Positions 43,351 to 51,856 of a DNA stretch of 64,000 nt are shown here, piece after piece. This DNA comes from an uncultured Faecalibacterium sp. (GTDB lineage Bacteria; Bacillota; Clostridia; Oscillospirales; Ruminococcaceae), in the NCBI GenBank assembly GCA_900540455.1, contig UQGD01000001.1, forward strand, positions 1 to 64,000, given 5' to 3'. A program made the translations under genes and the position numbers. The notes beneath the pieces are model-generated. The model saw nothing but the letters and a program-made list of their open reading frames with translations. It did not search any database and was not told the DNA's origin. Every line of letters starts with the position of its first letter. Within the stretch, counting starts at the first letter, position 1.

Positions 43351-44132
43351 TGTGCCTTTTTCCTCCACGCCCGGCCAGCTCTTTTCCGCCGCCCATCTTG
43401 CACATCTGCCTCTGGAATAGTAGCCAGCGGCTGTACTCCAAAATAGCGGGAAATATCATCCGGTGTCTTGAACGTATCATCCAACAGATACCGTACCACC
43501 AGCACCGCACTGCACAGAACAGCTCCCAGCAACCCACCCAATATAATATTTTTTGCATAGCTGGGACTGGACTTGACCGTTGGCGGAATCGCCCGTTCTA
43601 CCAGGTTGGGCTCCTCGGTTTCCATGATCTGCGGCAGGTAGATGCACGCCTGCTTCACCAGCTCATTTGCAATATCGGCCGCCTGGTTCGGGTCCGGACT
43701 GGTCACCGCGATTTTTAAGATACGGGTATCCGGGGTGTTCGTGATCTGGAGCATTTCCGACAGCTCACTTACCGTGAGATCCAGATCCAGATTTTTGATG
43801 ACATCTTCCAGCAAGGGGCGGCTGTACATCAGTTCCCGATAATCGGCCGTCAGCTGTGCACCGATCTGCAGATCGGTCAGATCTACCACCGATTTATTGG
43901 ACGCTGAAACGATATAGATACTGGAGTCTGCCGTGTACAAGGGTGTCACCCAGAAATGCGTCCACCCAAACGACACTGCCGCCCCCAGCACCAGGCAGAG
44001 AAAGATTTTCCACGCCTGACCCCATAATGTATAAAATAATTCTACCAGATCTATGGTGTCTTCTTCCTCTGGACTGCGCCCGATCTGCATGGCGGGCATT
44101 TCCCCGAAGTCCTGGTTTTCCGTAGCGTCCAT
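43347..44132 (-). CDS. Wzz/YveK-type chain-length determinant and kinase activator
   Basis: The 261-residue inner-membrane protein has two membrane helices (about 38-58 and 195-215) flanking an extracytoplasmic domain with the Wzz signature. Its cytoplasmic tail (TPDDISRYFGVQPLATIPE) is typical of the CapA/YveK activators of BY-kinases. The ATG at 44132 was chosen because the longer frame overlaps the LCP gene. It lies between the LCP and kinase genes with near-zero spacing. Confidence 0.92.
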   Translation of the reverse strand: MDATENQDFGEMPAMQIGRSPEEEDTIDLVELFYTLWGQAWKIFLCLVLGAAVSFGWTHFWVTPLYTADSSIYIVSASNKSVVDLTDLQIGAQLTADYRELMYSRPLLEDVIKNLDLDLTVSELSEMLQITNTPDTRILKIAVTSPDPNQAADIANELVKQACIYLPQIMETEEPNLVERAIPPTVKSSPSYAKNIILGGLLGAVLCSAVLVVRYLLDDTFKTPDDISRYFGVQPLATIPEADVQDGRRKRAGRAWRKKAQ

Positions 44133-44146
44133 TCCTACACCCCCAC

Positions 44147-45166
44147 TTATATTTCCTGATAGAACAATTCCAAAACCGTCTCCTGCAGGCTGTCCGGGTC
44201 CAGATAATAGGCCCAATATCCGTTTTCTACCGTATTTTCCCCTGCAATGGTCATCAGAGGAAGTTCTTCATACTGCTTTAGCCGGTCCGCAATATTTACC
44301 GCAGTCCCGCTGGCAATGTCCGTAATGATATATTCGGACAGGGCATCGTATGCTGTAACCGCAAATTCCGAATCCATACCACGAAGTTTTTCTTCAAAGG
44401 CGGTCAAAAACTGCCGCTGCCGGCCCATACGGGCCAGGTTGGTCTGGTCATCCACATCCTTACGGGTACGGACAAATTCCAGCGCCTGCTCCCCGTTCAT
44501 CGTGATGGTCTGTCCCTCTGTAAGGGCAGGATCTACCGCAAAAAAGTCGGAGGTCACCTTTACGGTGATCCCTCCCATCAGATCCACCAGAATCCCCACA
44601 CCGCCCATGTTCAACGACAGATACCCGTTGATCGGCTGGTCATCCAGCATCATGGAAACAGCGCGCACATTGTTTTGGCAGCTCTGTTCCCGGCCATCGC
44701 CATAAGCGTGTGCCAAACAGATCTGCTGTACCAGGGTATAGGGCACCGTGCCCATCATGCTCAGGACCGGCACTTCCACCATGCTGTCCCGGTTGATCTG
44801 CAAAATACGCCAGGTCTTTGCTGCATTGTCCAGCACCAAAAGCATCTGGGTATCGGCTTGTCCTCCGGCCACATAACTTTGGGTGCCTACCGCCTTGCCC
44901 ATCTGGTCGATCCCTAAAAACAGGTAGCTTTCCAGCTCCGGCCGCTGCCGATAGGTTTTGTGACCGTAGGTCACCTCCCGCAGCTCTGGCGGCGCACGAT
45001 GGTCGTCCGTCTCCCCTGTTCCGGATACAGAAGCTGCACTCTGCCGGTCATCCCAGGCTTGCAGCGCATATGCACAGCCGCCCAGCGCAGCCCCAGCCAG
45101 GACCATTCCGCCAGCCGCTTTCAATACATCCCGGCGGCTGATCCGTTTTCGTCCATATCGACTCAT
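44147..45166 (-). CDS. LytR-CpsA-Psr (LCP) family protein with Tat/lipobox-like signal
   Basis: The 339-residue protein has an LCP domain (about 95-290; YLFLGIDQMGK, INRDSMVEVPVL, VRTRKDVDDQTNLARMGRQR cited in part). LCP enzymes attach polysaccharides or teichoic acids to peptidoglycan. Most have a plain N-terminal membrane helix. Here the N-terminus reads SRRDVLKAAGG, a Tat-like motif, and the hydrophobic stretch ends in ALGGC, a lipobox. The ATG at 45166 overlaps the stop of the phosphatase gene by 4 bp. Confidence 0.92.
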   Translation of the reverse strand: MSRYGRKRISRRDVLKAAGGMVLAGAALGGCAYALQAWDDRQSAASVSGTGETDDHRAPPELREVTYGHKTYRQRPELESYLFLGIDQMGKAVGTQSYVAGGQADTQMLLVLDNAAKTWRILQINRDSMVEVPVLSMMGTVPYTLVQQICLAHAYGDGREQSCQNNVRAVSMMLDDQPINGYLSLNMGGVGILVDLMGGITVKVTSDFFAVDPALTEGQTITMNGEQALEFVRTRKDVDDQTNLARMGRQRQFLTAFEEKLRGMDSEFAVTAYDALSEYIITDIASGTAVNIADRLKQYEELPLMTIAGENTVENGYWAYYLDPDSLQETVLELFYQEI

Positions 45167-45882
45167 GGCACCACCTTTTCTGCCGCAGCACAAAGGACAT
45201 CTGCGGCATTTTTATCGATCTGTGCTAAAAAATCCTCTCCCATCTTTTGTTGAAGGACCTTGCGTGCTTCTGCAAGGTTTGGCGGGCGGCTGGTAAGGTT
45301 GTGGCAGTCACTGGCCAGCAGCGGACAGGAAGTCTCCCTAAGAAGTTCCAGACCCAGCCGCCGGGTGCTCCAACGCATCAGGGTACGGGCATTTACTTGC
45401 AGCGCCAGGGGCAATCTCGCCAGCTGCCGCAACCGCTCCCGATTGACTGCCACCGCACAAAACCGTTCCGGATGTACTAGTATCACCCGATATCCTTGAT
45501 CCAGCGTCAACGCAGCCACTTCTTCCATCTGAAACTGGCTCCATTCCATAAACGGAAGTTCCAGCAAAAGTGTTCTCGTCCCCTGAATACATAGGCGTTC
45601 CAGCTCAGGGCAGCGGCTGATTCCAGAAAAGAAAGCAATCTCTGTCCCTAAGAGCAGACGGGGCATTTTTGCTGCCCCGGCGGCTTCCAACTGTTTGAAT
45701 GCAGCCGCTCTTCTCTCACAAAACCGATCAATGGAATTCTTCTCCGCATAGAAATGGGGCGTAGCACAAACCACACCCACCCCTTGCTCCGTTTGCAGAT
45801 GGAGCATCGTCAGGGAGGTTTCCACATCCGGACTGCCATCGTCTATTCCCGGCAGGATATGGCTGTGCAGATCCACGATCAA
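45163..45882 (-). CDS. CpsB/CapC-type tyrosine-protein phosphatase
   Basis: The 239-residue PHP-fold metal phosphatase starts with the metal-binding DLHSHILPGIDDGS (about 4-17). Further ligands lie in ATPHFY, GTEIAFF, HPERF and ASDCHN. It dephosphorylates BY-kinases such as the one encoded two genes downstream. The start is TTG at 45882 after AGGGGG; there is no ATG nearby. It is the first gene of the module. Confidence 0.92.
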   Translation of the reverse strand: MIVDLHSHILPGIDDGSPDVETSLTMLHLQTEQGVGVVCATPHFYAEKNSIDRFCERRAAAFKQLEAAGAAKMPRLLLGTEIAFFSGISRCPELERLCIQGTRTLLLELPFMEWSQFQMEEVAALTLDQGYRVILVHPERFCAVAVNRERLRQLARLPLALQVNARTLMRWSTRRLGLELLRETSCPLLASDCHNLTSRPPNLAEARKVLQQKMGEDFLAQIDKNAADVLCAAAEKVVP

Positions 45883-45987
45883 AATTTACAGCCCCCTATC
45901 ATCTCTCCCTTTGCGGAGAGCAGCTTTCTTTCCATTCCAGGTACCAAAATCATTGAAACGCCAGGATTTCCACTTTTCTTATAACTT

Positions 45988-46017
45988 TTTTATAGTACCA
46001 TGTTTTTGCTTCCGCTG
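45988..46017 (-). promoter_or_regulatory. Capsule phosphorelay operon promoter
   Basis: On the minus strand there is TTGACA, an 18-nt spacer and TACTAT, about 105 nt before the phosphatase start. Coordinates are approximate to a few bases. Confidence 0.6.
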
Positions 46018-46067
46018 TCAATGCGATTCCACGCACTTTCAGCCTAAATGCGGCAATTCTTTCAAAC

Positions 46068-46113
46068 AAAAAACGTCCGGGCTTTTTGGACAAAAGCACC
46101 AGACGTTTTTATC
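46068..46113 (-). terminator. XRE regulator terminator
   Basis: AAAAACGTCTGG pairs with CCGGACGTTTTTT on the minus strand just after the XRE gene stop at 46114. Confidence 0.75.
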
Positions 46114-47163
46114 TTATGAGATCTCCTGTTCGCAGAGCTCGCGCAGCTCCGGACTCTGCTGCACAAGCTCCGGATCCTCTGTTTGGATCGTGCGCAGGAG
46201 CACCTGTCTCATCCGGGCCCCCAGCTCTTTCTCCCCCGGCTTTTGGGGGATATGCCGATACAGCGGCGACTTGTTGACCTCCCATGGGTGCGTCAGCGCG
46301 CGCAGCATCGGCAAAAGCATCCGCAGCTGACCTGCCCGATCTTTCCGCGCGTCGTACAGCTGGGAGTAGGGCAGGTACTGGTTATACTCCCACAGGTCAA
46401 AAAGCTGTGCCGCCTGGCTGTCCACCCGGGCGATTGCCTCTGCATCCTGGTCCCGTTCTTCCTTTAAAGCGATCTCCATCAGGGTCATCAGCGCAGCGTG
46501 GACTTCCGTAAGGGCACTCAGCAGTTTTCGCTCCATCTGCAGGGCTGCCTTGGCAAACTCCCCCTGTGCCAGCAGAAGATTTGCCTCCAGCTGCCCCTTA
46601 TCCACCAAACTTGGCCCGGACATTTTCTCCAGCAGACACTGCGCAGCTGCATACTCCTTTTTTCTCATCAGCCGGTTGACCTGCTGGGAGAGCGCCTGCT
46701 CCCGAGCCTCCGAGTCCTGGCTGTCTGCGGCACGGCTGTAAAAGGCGTCGATCTGCCGCTGATATTCCTCCTCCCGTCCATCCTTAGGCGGGTACATAGC
46801 CAACGCCCCTTCCAGTGTCATTGCTGTGCTGCACAGCAATGACCCGCAGCTCGGATATTGACGCAGTTTTTCCTGCGCCAGAGCATAGCCCGCCGCAAAG
46901 CCTTGTTGGTGGAGCGTCTCGGACAAGGTGTTCAAAAACAGAGCGGTCTCCTCCTTGGACAGCTCGGTCTGGAAGCAGAGCAGCGTATTCAGGTCGGTAT
47001 CCAGCAGCCGGGCTAAAGGGGGCAGCAAAGTGATATCCGGGTACGAAACTCCTTTTTCCCATTTATTCACAGCCGGGGCGGTCACTCCCAGACACTCGGC
47101 CAGTTGTTCCTGGGTCAAATGTTTTGCCAGCCGCCGTTCCCGAATGATCGAATGGATCTGCAT
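46114..47163 (-). CDS. XRE family regulator with helical repeat region
   Basis: The 349-residue protein has an N-terminal helix-turn-helix (about 8-60; LTQEQLAECLGVTAPAVNKWEKGVSYPD). An all-helical region of about 270 residues follows and looks TPR-like, as in Clostridial regulators that bind peptides or sense stress. The ATG at 47163 has AGGAGG nine nt upstream, better than the ATG at 47169. It has an extended -10 (TGGTATAAT) upstream near 47197-47205. Its target is unknown. Confidence 0.87.
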   Translation of the reverse strand: MQIHSIIRERRLAKHLTQEQLAECLGVTAPAVNKWEKGVSYPDITLLPPLARLLDTDLNTLLCFQTELSKEETALFLNTLSETLHQQGFAAGYALAQEKLRQYPSCGSLLCSTAMTLEGALAMYPPKDGREEEYQRQIDAFYSRAADSQDSEAREQALSQQVNRLMRKKEYAAAQCLLEKMSGPSLVDKGQLEANLLLAQGEFAKAALQMERKLLSALTEVHAALMTLMEIALKEERDQDAEAIARVDSQAAQLFDLWEYNQYLPYSQLYDARKDRAGQLRMLLPMLRALTHPWEVNKSPLYRHIPQKPGEKELGARMRQVLLRTIQTEDPELVQQSPELRELCEQEIS

Positions 47164-47353
47164 GGTCATTTTCCTCCTGTGGCATCCTTTTCTGCTTTGA
47201 TTATACCAGCGGCAGCAGCAATTTGCCATTGAGCTGTTTTTAACTTTGCCTTCAAAAAGATAACCATCGTTCACATCCACGGTCCCAGGTCCAGACAGGC
47301 TGCTCCGCCCCCCTATATATTATAATAAGGTAGGAACCTCTGCTGGCAGCCCA

Positions 47354-47386
47354 AAAAGCCGGGCGGCTTCCCGGCTTTTCTTCGGC
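47354..47386 (-). terminator. Terminator after the DUF454 gene
   Basis: An AAAAGCCGGG/CCCGGCTTTTT hairpin starts right at the stop codon of the DUF454 gene and ends in a T run on the minus strand. Confidence 0.85.
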
Positions 47387-47770
47387 TTATTCTGGCTTCA
47401 AGGTCCTGATCCCCCAGATAAAATATACGATATGGAACCCCCATACGCCAGCCAGCACAGCACAGCCCACCCAAACCGACTGTGCCGCCATAATGACGAA
47501 ACCCACACTCATCAGCGCAGTCACCAGCAGCATGATCCGCCGCTTGGCCTGCCAGGTCATGCCCCGGCCCTGGACATAGCTTTCCAGGTTGTCCTTATAG
47601 AGCTTTGTCCCCCGGAACCACCGGTCCAGCCGGGCAGAGCTTTTTGCAAAGCAGCAGGCCGCCAGCATCAAAAAAGGAAAAGCCGTCAGCATTGGCAGCA
47701 CCGCGCCCACTGCGCCCAACCCCAGTCCCAGACACCCCAACAGCAGGTACACCAATTTTTTGATCTTCAT
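47387..47770 (-). CDS. DUF454 (YbaN) family membrane protein
   Basis: The 127-residue protein has three or four hydrophobic helices. It shows the DUF454 pattern (YLLLGCLGLGLGAVGAVLPMLTAFPF cited in part; CFAKSSARLDRWFRGTKLY). Function is unknown. Its ATG overlaps the stop of the YgbA_NO gene (ATGA), so the two are coupled. The pair lies behind a GTTAG-N6-CTAAC operator shared with feoAB. Confidence 0.88.
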   Translation of the reverse strand: MKIKKLVYLLLGCLGLGLGAVGAVLPMLTAFPFLMLAACCFAKSSARLDRWFRGTKLYKDNLESYVQGRGMTWQAKRRIMLLVTALMSVGFVIMAAQSVWVGCAVLAGVWGFHIVYFIWGIRTLKPE

Positions 47771-48105
47771 ACCCGATCCATCCTTCTTTTTTCCTTTGTG
47801 CTCTCCACCAAATGCCGGATCGCCAGCACCGGGTGATAAAACAGCATACGCGGGCCGGAAAACCGCATGACCATGCGGATCTTCTCCCGCATATCCGGGC
47901 AGTAGCAATGCACACGGCAGTTCGAGCAAAAGGTCTTGCTCTCCATAAAAGGGCATTTCTCTGTCCGGTGCTGTGCATAAGACTCCAGCGCTGCACAATC
48001 CGAACAGAGCGCCCCCTTTTGTGTCCCATGCTTCTTTTGGCAATACAAGCGGATCATCTGCCCTACCACCTGCTGCTCCCTCTGCCGTTTTGTTTCCAGA
48101 TCCAT
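47767..48105 (-). CDS. Nitrous oxide-stimulated promoter (YgbA_NO) family protein
   Basis: The 112-residue cytoplasmic protein has a dense Cys set in CSDCAALESYAQHRTEKCPF and CSNCRVHCYCPDMREKIR, which suggests metal or iron-sulfur binding. It continues as PRMLFYHPVLAIRHL, a signature of the YgbA_NO family. In enterobacteria ygbA responds to NO and iron regulators. Here it sits behind its own operator and after the terminator of the ABC exporter operon. The biochemical role is unknown. Confidence 0.88.
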   Translation of the reverse strand: MDLETKRQREQQVVGQMIRLYCQKKHGTQKGALCSDCAALESYAQHRTEKCPFMESKTFCSNCRVHCYCPDMREKIRMVMRFSGPRMLFYHPVLAIRHLVESTKEKRRMDRV

Positions 48106-48122
48106 ACGCTCCCCCTTTTTGA

Positions 48123-48138
48123 GTTAGCAAAAGCTAAC
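48123..48138. promoter_or_regulatory. GTTAG-N6-CTAAC operator at ygbA-DUF454
   Basis: The perfect palindrome GTTAGCAAAAGCTAAC lies 17 bp upstream of the YgbA_NO start and just after the ABC operon terminator. Same architecture as the feoAB site. Confidence 0.7.
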
Positions 48139-48150
48139 TTTGTGCTCCCA

Positions 48151-48185
48151 AAAGAGCTGCGCCCTCTCCCAGAGCGCAGCTTTCC
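48151..48185 (-). terminator. Terminator of the ABC exporter operon
   Basis: AGCTGCGC (48155-48162) pairs with GCGCAGCT (48174-48181), and a T run follows on the minus strand. It separates the ABC genes from ygbA. Confidence 0.75.
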
Positions 48186-48194
48186 GTTCCGGAT

Positions 48195-49835
48195 TCAGCT
48201 CATTCGGCCATTTTCCACCGAATAGACCCTGTCTGCGATGCCCATTGTAGACTGACGGTGCGAGACCAGCACCACCGTTTTATCCCCCCGCTCCTGGTGA
48301 AGGGAGCGCAGGATCACCGCTTCGTTCAGGCTGTCCAGGTTGCTGGTGGGTTCGTCCAGCAGCATAAACGGTGCATCGTGCAAAAACGCCCGTGCCAGCC
48401 CCAAACGCTGCCGCTCGCCGCCGGATAACGTGTCGCCCAACTCTCCCACCGGGGTGTCATATCCCTGGGGCAGTGTAAGGATAAAGTCATGCACCGACGC
48501 CTTTTTGCAGGCCGCCTCGATCTCCTGATCGGTGGCATCCAGCTTTGCAATGCGCAGGTTATTGCGGATGCTGTCGTGGAACAAATGGGTCTCCTGCGTG
48601 ACATAGCTCTCCATCTGACGAAGATCCGCTGTATTGATCTGGACCACATTCCGATCCGAGATCCGGATCTGTCCCTGCTGCACCTGCCAGAAGCGCATAA
48701 ACAGCTTGAGCAGCGTGCTTTTGCCTGATCCGGACCGTCCCACGATGCCCACCACCTGATGGGGAGGGATGACAAGCGACAGATCCTTCAAGACCGGCTC
48801 TCCCTGGTAAGCAAAACTGACATTCTGGCTGGCTGCACCGGAAAACTCCACCTCCGGCTGTCCTGTGACCTCCTCCACTACCGGGGATTCTTCCAGGATA
48901 TCCAGCACCCGGTTGCCCGCCGCAAACGTATTTTGCAGGGTGCTGCCCAATGCTGCCAGCGCCACGCAAGGCCCAAAGGAGCTCATCAGCGCCAGTGTAG
49001 TGATCAGACAGCCGGAAAAGCCACACAGACGTGCAGACAAAAACAGCATTGCCAAATCAAACAGCAGGATCACCAGGTTGGTAGCCGCTGCATTGCGTCC
49101 CGCCGTGCGCTTCAAGCGAGCTTCCTCCTCGGACAGCTGATCTGTCATCCGGTCCATCTGTTCCAGGCGGGCAGCTCCTTGGCCATATTGCAGCGTTTCC
49201 GACAGTCCCCGCAGCGAATCCAGCACAAATCCGGCCAACTGTCCGGCACCGGTGCGGAAACGCATTCCGTCCTCACCGCTGTACCGGGAGGTCAGCAGCG
49301 GGATCACTGCACCCACCACAATATAGGCCGCCAAGGCCAGCAGCCCCAGCCCCCAATGATAAGAGCCGATGAACCACACCATACCCGCACTATACAGCAC
49401 AGCAATGCACACAGGCGAGATGGTATGGGCATAAAAGACCTCCAGCAGCTCAATATCTGAGGTGATGACGTTGATCAGGTCGCCTTTATCCCGTCCTTCC
49501 AGTTTGGCCGGGCAGAGGCGGCGCAGCGCTCCAAACACCTTATCCCGGATCAGTGCCAGCAGCTTAAATGCAATAAAGTGGTTGCAGGCTTGCTCTGCAT
49601 AGCGCAGCACGCCGCGCACCGCCGCAAAAACCAGTACAGCCCCAAACAGAACCGCCAGCCCCGGGCTGCGGCCGGGACCCAGCACTTCCAAAACGCCAAA
49701 CCCGCCAAATACGGTGATCATGCTTGCACACAAATGCCCCGCCAGGCCCATAAAGATGGCCAGCAGCATCGTCCCCGTAAGGGGTCTTACCAGACCCACC
49801 AGCCGCAGCATGACCTGCGCTCCGCTTCGTTTCAT
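48195..49835 (-). CDS. Iron-regulon ABC exporter-type half-transporter, subunit 2
   Basis: The 546-residue protein has a six-helix type I exporter domain (about 10-300) and a C-terminal ATPase. Walker A is GRSGSGKST, the signature LSGGERQRLGLA, Walker B PFMLLDEPTSNLD and the switch SHRQST. The ATG at 49835 overlaps the stop of subunit 1 (ATGA); the longer frame is antisense-like extension. The operators ahead of the operon suggest metal control. In other bacteria similar exporter-fold pairs import siderophores (YbtPQ, IrtAB), so iron-chelate transport is a reasonable but unproven idea. Confidence 0.88.
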   Translation of the reverse strand: MKRSGAQVMLRLVGLVRPLTGTMLLAIFMGLAGHLCASMITVFGGFGVLEVLGPGRSPGLAVLFGAVLVFAAVRGVLRYAEQACNHFIAFKLLALIRDKVFGALRRLCPAKLEGRDKGDLINVITSDIELLEVFYAHTISPVCIAVLYSAGMVWFIGSYHWGLGLLALAAYIVVGAVIPLLTSRYSGEDGMRFRTGAGQLAGFVLDSLRGLSETLQYGQGAARLEQMDRMTDQLSEEEARLKRTAGRNAAATNLVILLFDLAMLFLSARLCGFSGCLITTLALMSSFGPCVALAALGSTLQNTFAAGNRVLDILEESPVVEEVTGQPEVEFSGAASQNVSFAYQGEPVLKDLSLVIPPHQVVGIVGRSGSGKSTLLKLFMRFWQVQQGQIRISDRNVVQINTADLRQMESYVTQETHLFHDSIRNNLRIAKLDATDQEIEAACKKASVHDFILTLPQGYDTPVGELGDTLSGGERQRLGLARAFLHDAPFMLLDEPTSNLDSLNEAVILRSLHQERGDKTVVLVSHRQSTMGIADRVYSVENGRMS

Positions 49836-51574
49836 ACTGCATCCCCCACTTTCTTCGTATACTGTTCCAGCTCCTGCTGGGCGTTCCACAGCCGGGCATA
49901 CAGCCCTTTTTGCGCCAGCAGTGCATCGTGCCTGCCGCTCTCCACGACCCGGCCCTTTTCCATTACATAGATCCGGTCCGCACCAGCTGCATTGACCAGA
50001 CGGTGCGAGATGAGGATCACGGTCTTTTTCTTAGCCAGCGCATGGATCAGCGCCATAATGTCATTCTCGCTCTCCACATCGATATTGGAGGTAGCCTCAT
50101 CAAAAAGATAGACCGGGCTGTCATGCAGCAGCGCCCGAGCCAGTGCCAGACGCTGCCGCTGCCCGCCGGAAAGATTGCTGCCCTGCTCTGCCACGGGGGT
50201 ATCCAGTCCCTGCCCGCTGCGCAGAAAATCTGCCAGCCGCACCTGTTCCAGCACCTGCCACAGGGCACTCTCCTCCGCTTGGGGAGCTGCCAGCAGCAGG
50301 TTTTCCCGGACGGTGCCCTTGAACAGGTAGCTCTGGTGGCTGATATAGGTAATGTTCTGGTTCAGGCTCTGCTCTGAGAGCTGGTCCAGGGACACGTCCC
50401 CCACCAGCACCTGACCTGCATAGTGCTTATTGCGCCCCATAAGGATACCAGCGATCGTGCTTTTTCCGCAGCCGCTCTCCCCCACCAGCGCAGTAAAGCT
50501 GCCCTGCGGGAATTCCATGTCCACCGCATGCAGCACCTCCCGGCCGGGCTGGTAGGAAAAACAGACCTGCTCCATGCAGATGGAAGGGTCCTGCGGCACA
50601 CACTGGGTCTTTTGCTCCGGCTCCGGCAGGTCCAGCAGACGGAAGATCTTATCCGAGGCAGCCATACCGTTCATCGCAATATGGAAGTAGCTGCCCAGCA
50701 GGCGCATGGGCAAAAAGAAATCCGCCGCCAGCAGCAGGATCATGATGCATCCCGCCAGGTCCACCCGCCCTGCCCGGAACTGGGTCACAGCCAGGATCGC
50801 CCCCAGCGCTGCGCCGCCATATGCGATCAGGTCCATTATGGCAATGGAGTTGAGCTGCATGGTCAGCACCTTCATGGTGATCTTGCGGAAATGCTCGCTC
50901 TGCTGGTTCATCTCCTGGTGCTTGAAGCCATCGGCCTGGTAGATCTTGGTGGTGGTCAGGCCCTGCAGGTTTTCCAAAAAGGTATCCCCCAAAGCGGTGT
51001 ACTGCCCCCAATATTTTGCCAGCAGTTTTTTGGCCCAGCGCTGCACCCCGGCAATGGTCACCGGGATCAATGGCACACACACCAGCAGCACCGCCGCAGA
51101 GGGCAGATTGATGAACGCCAGCACCCCAAACAGGGTAAGGGGGGCCAGCATCGCATAAAAAAACTGCGGCAGATACGCACCAAAGTAGGTCTCCAGCTGG
51201 TCCACCCCTTCCACAGCCACCTGCACCACCTGGGATGTATTGACCTGCTCTTTATACGAAGCACCCAGCCGCAAAAGCTTTTGATAGATCTTCTCCCGCA
51301 GGGTCCGCTTGACCATTTTGGAGGAAAGATAGCTCATACGGGCACTGGCAACGCTGCACCCATAGCGCACCGCCAGCGCAGCAGCTGCCACCACAGCGGT
51401 GCGGATCAATGTACTGCTCAGATCCTCCCCCGCATACAGACCTTGCAGCAGGGCGGCGATAGCCCCCATCATGGCAATGTTGGCCACCAGAGCGAGCCAC
51501 TGCAGCACTACGTTTGCAGCGATGTACTTTTTGCTCTCTCCCACGGCAGCGATCAGACGTTTGTTGAGCATCAT
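49832..51574 (-). CDS. Iron-regulon ABC exporter-type half-transporter, subunit 1
   Basis: The 580-residue membrane-plus-ATPase half-transporter has a six-helix domain (about 20-315), Walker A GESGCGKST, signature LSGGQRQRLALA, Walker B PVYLFDEATSNID and switch SHRLVN. Both nucleotide sites of the pair look catalytically intact, unlike the exporter at 24115-27583. It is the first gene after two GTTAG-N6-CTAAC palindromes. ATG codons at 51574 and 51571 are both possible starts after GAGGAG. Confidence 0.9.
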   Translation of the reverse strand: MMLNKRLIAAVGESKKYIAANVVLQWLALVANIAMMGAIAALLQGLYAGEDLSSTLIRTAVVAAAALAVRYGCSVASARMSYLSSKMVKRTLREKIYQKLLRLGASYKEQVNTSQVVQVAVEGVDQLETYFGAYLPQFFYAMLAPLTLFGVLAFINLPSAAVLLVCVPLIPVTIAGVQRWAKKLLAKYWGQYTALGDTFLENLQGLTTTKIYQADGFKHQEMNQQSEHFRKITMKVLTMQLNSIAIMDLIAYGGAALGAILAVTQFRAGRVDLAGCIMILLLAADFFLPMRLLGSYFHIAMNGMAASDKIFRLLDLPEPEQKTQCVPQDPSICMEQVCFSYQPGREVLHAVDMEFPQGSFTALVGESGCGKSTIAGILMGRNKHYAGQVLVGDVSLDQLSEQSLNQNITYISHQSYLFKGTVRENLLLAAPQAEESALWQVLEQVRLADFLRSGQGLDTPVAEQGSNLSGGQRQRLALARALLHDSPVYLFDEATSNIDVESENDIMALIHALAKKKTVILISHRLVNAAGADRIYVMEKGRVVESGRHDALLAQKGLYARLWNAQQELEQYTKKVGDAV

Positions 51575-51610
51575 AGGGACTTGCTTCTCCTCTCAGACCT
51601 TCAAATAATA

Positions 51611-51626
51611 GTTAGAGACCTCTAAC
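51611..51626. promoter_or_regulatory. GTTAG-N6-CTAAC operator, proximal, at the ABC exporter operon
   Basis: The perfect palindrome GTTAGAGACCTCTAAC lies 36 bp before the start codon of subunit 1. A TTGCAG box precedes it and TATTAT follows on the minus strand, so it may also sit in a second promoter. Confidence 0.65.
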
Positions 51627-51723
51627 CTTTCCTGCAAAAAAGAGGTGCAGGGCAGTACTGCCCAGCACACAAAACTGCACCCCTGCTCCGGGGGGCAGAG
51701 CTGTCCCCTCCGCATACCAGCAG

Positions 51724-51739
51724 GTTAGAAAACGCTAAC
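51724..51739. promoter_or_regulatory. GTTAG-N6-CTAAC operator, distal, at the ABC exporter operon
   Basis: The palindrome GTTAGAAAACGCTAAC lies right after the -10 box of the main promoter, the same position as at feoAB. Confidence 0.7.
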
Positions 51740-51742
51740 CAT

Positions 51743-51771
51743 ATGATATCATAGCCTTTCGGGTTTTGCAA
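51743..51771 (-). promoter_or_regulatory. ABC exporter operon promoter
   Basis: On the minus strand there is TTGCAA, a 17-nt spacer and TATCAT, three bp upstream of the distal palindrome. Coordinates are approximate to one or two bases. Confidence 0.65.
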
Positions 51772-51787
51772 CTATTTTTTCAAAAAA

Positions 51788-51819
51788 ATCCCCCCGGCGC
51801 ATCGGGTGCGCCAGGGGGA
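51788..51819 (-). terminator. uidA terminator
   Basis: CCCCCTGGCGCA pairs with TGCGCCGGGGGG (five-base loop) and is followed on the minus strand by seven Ts. Confidence 0.9.
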
Positions 51820-51856
51820 CAAATCGATCTGACTGCGTTCAGGCAATCACTGCGTC

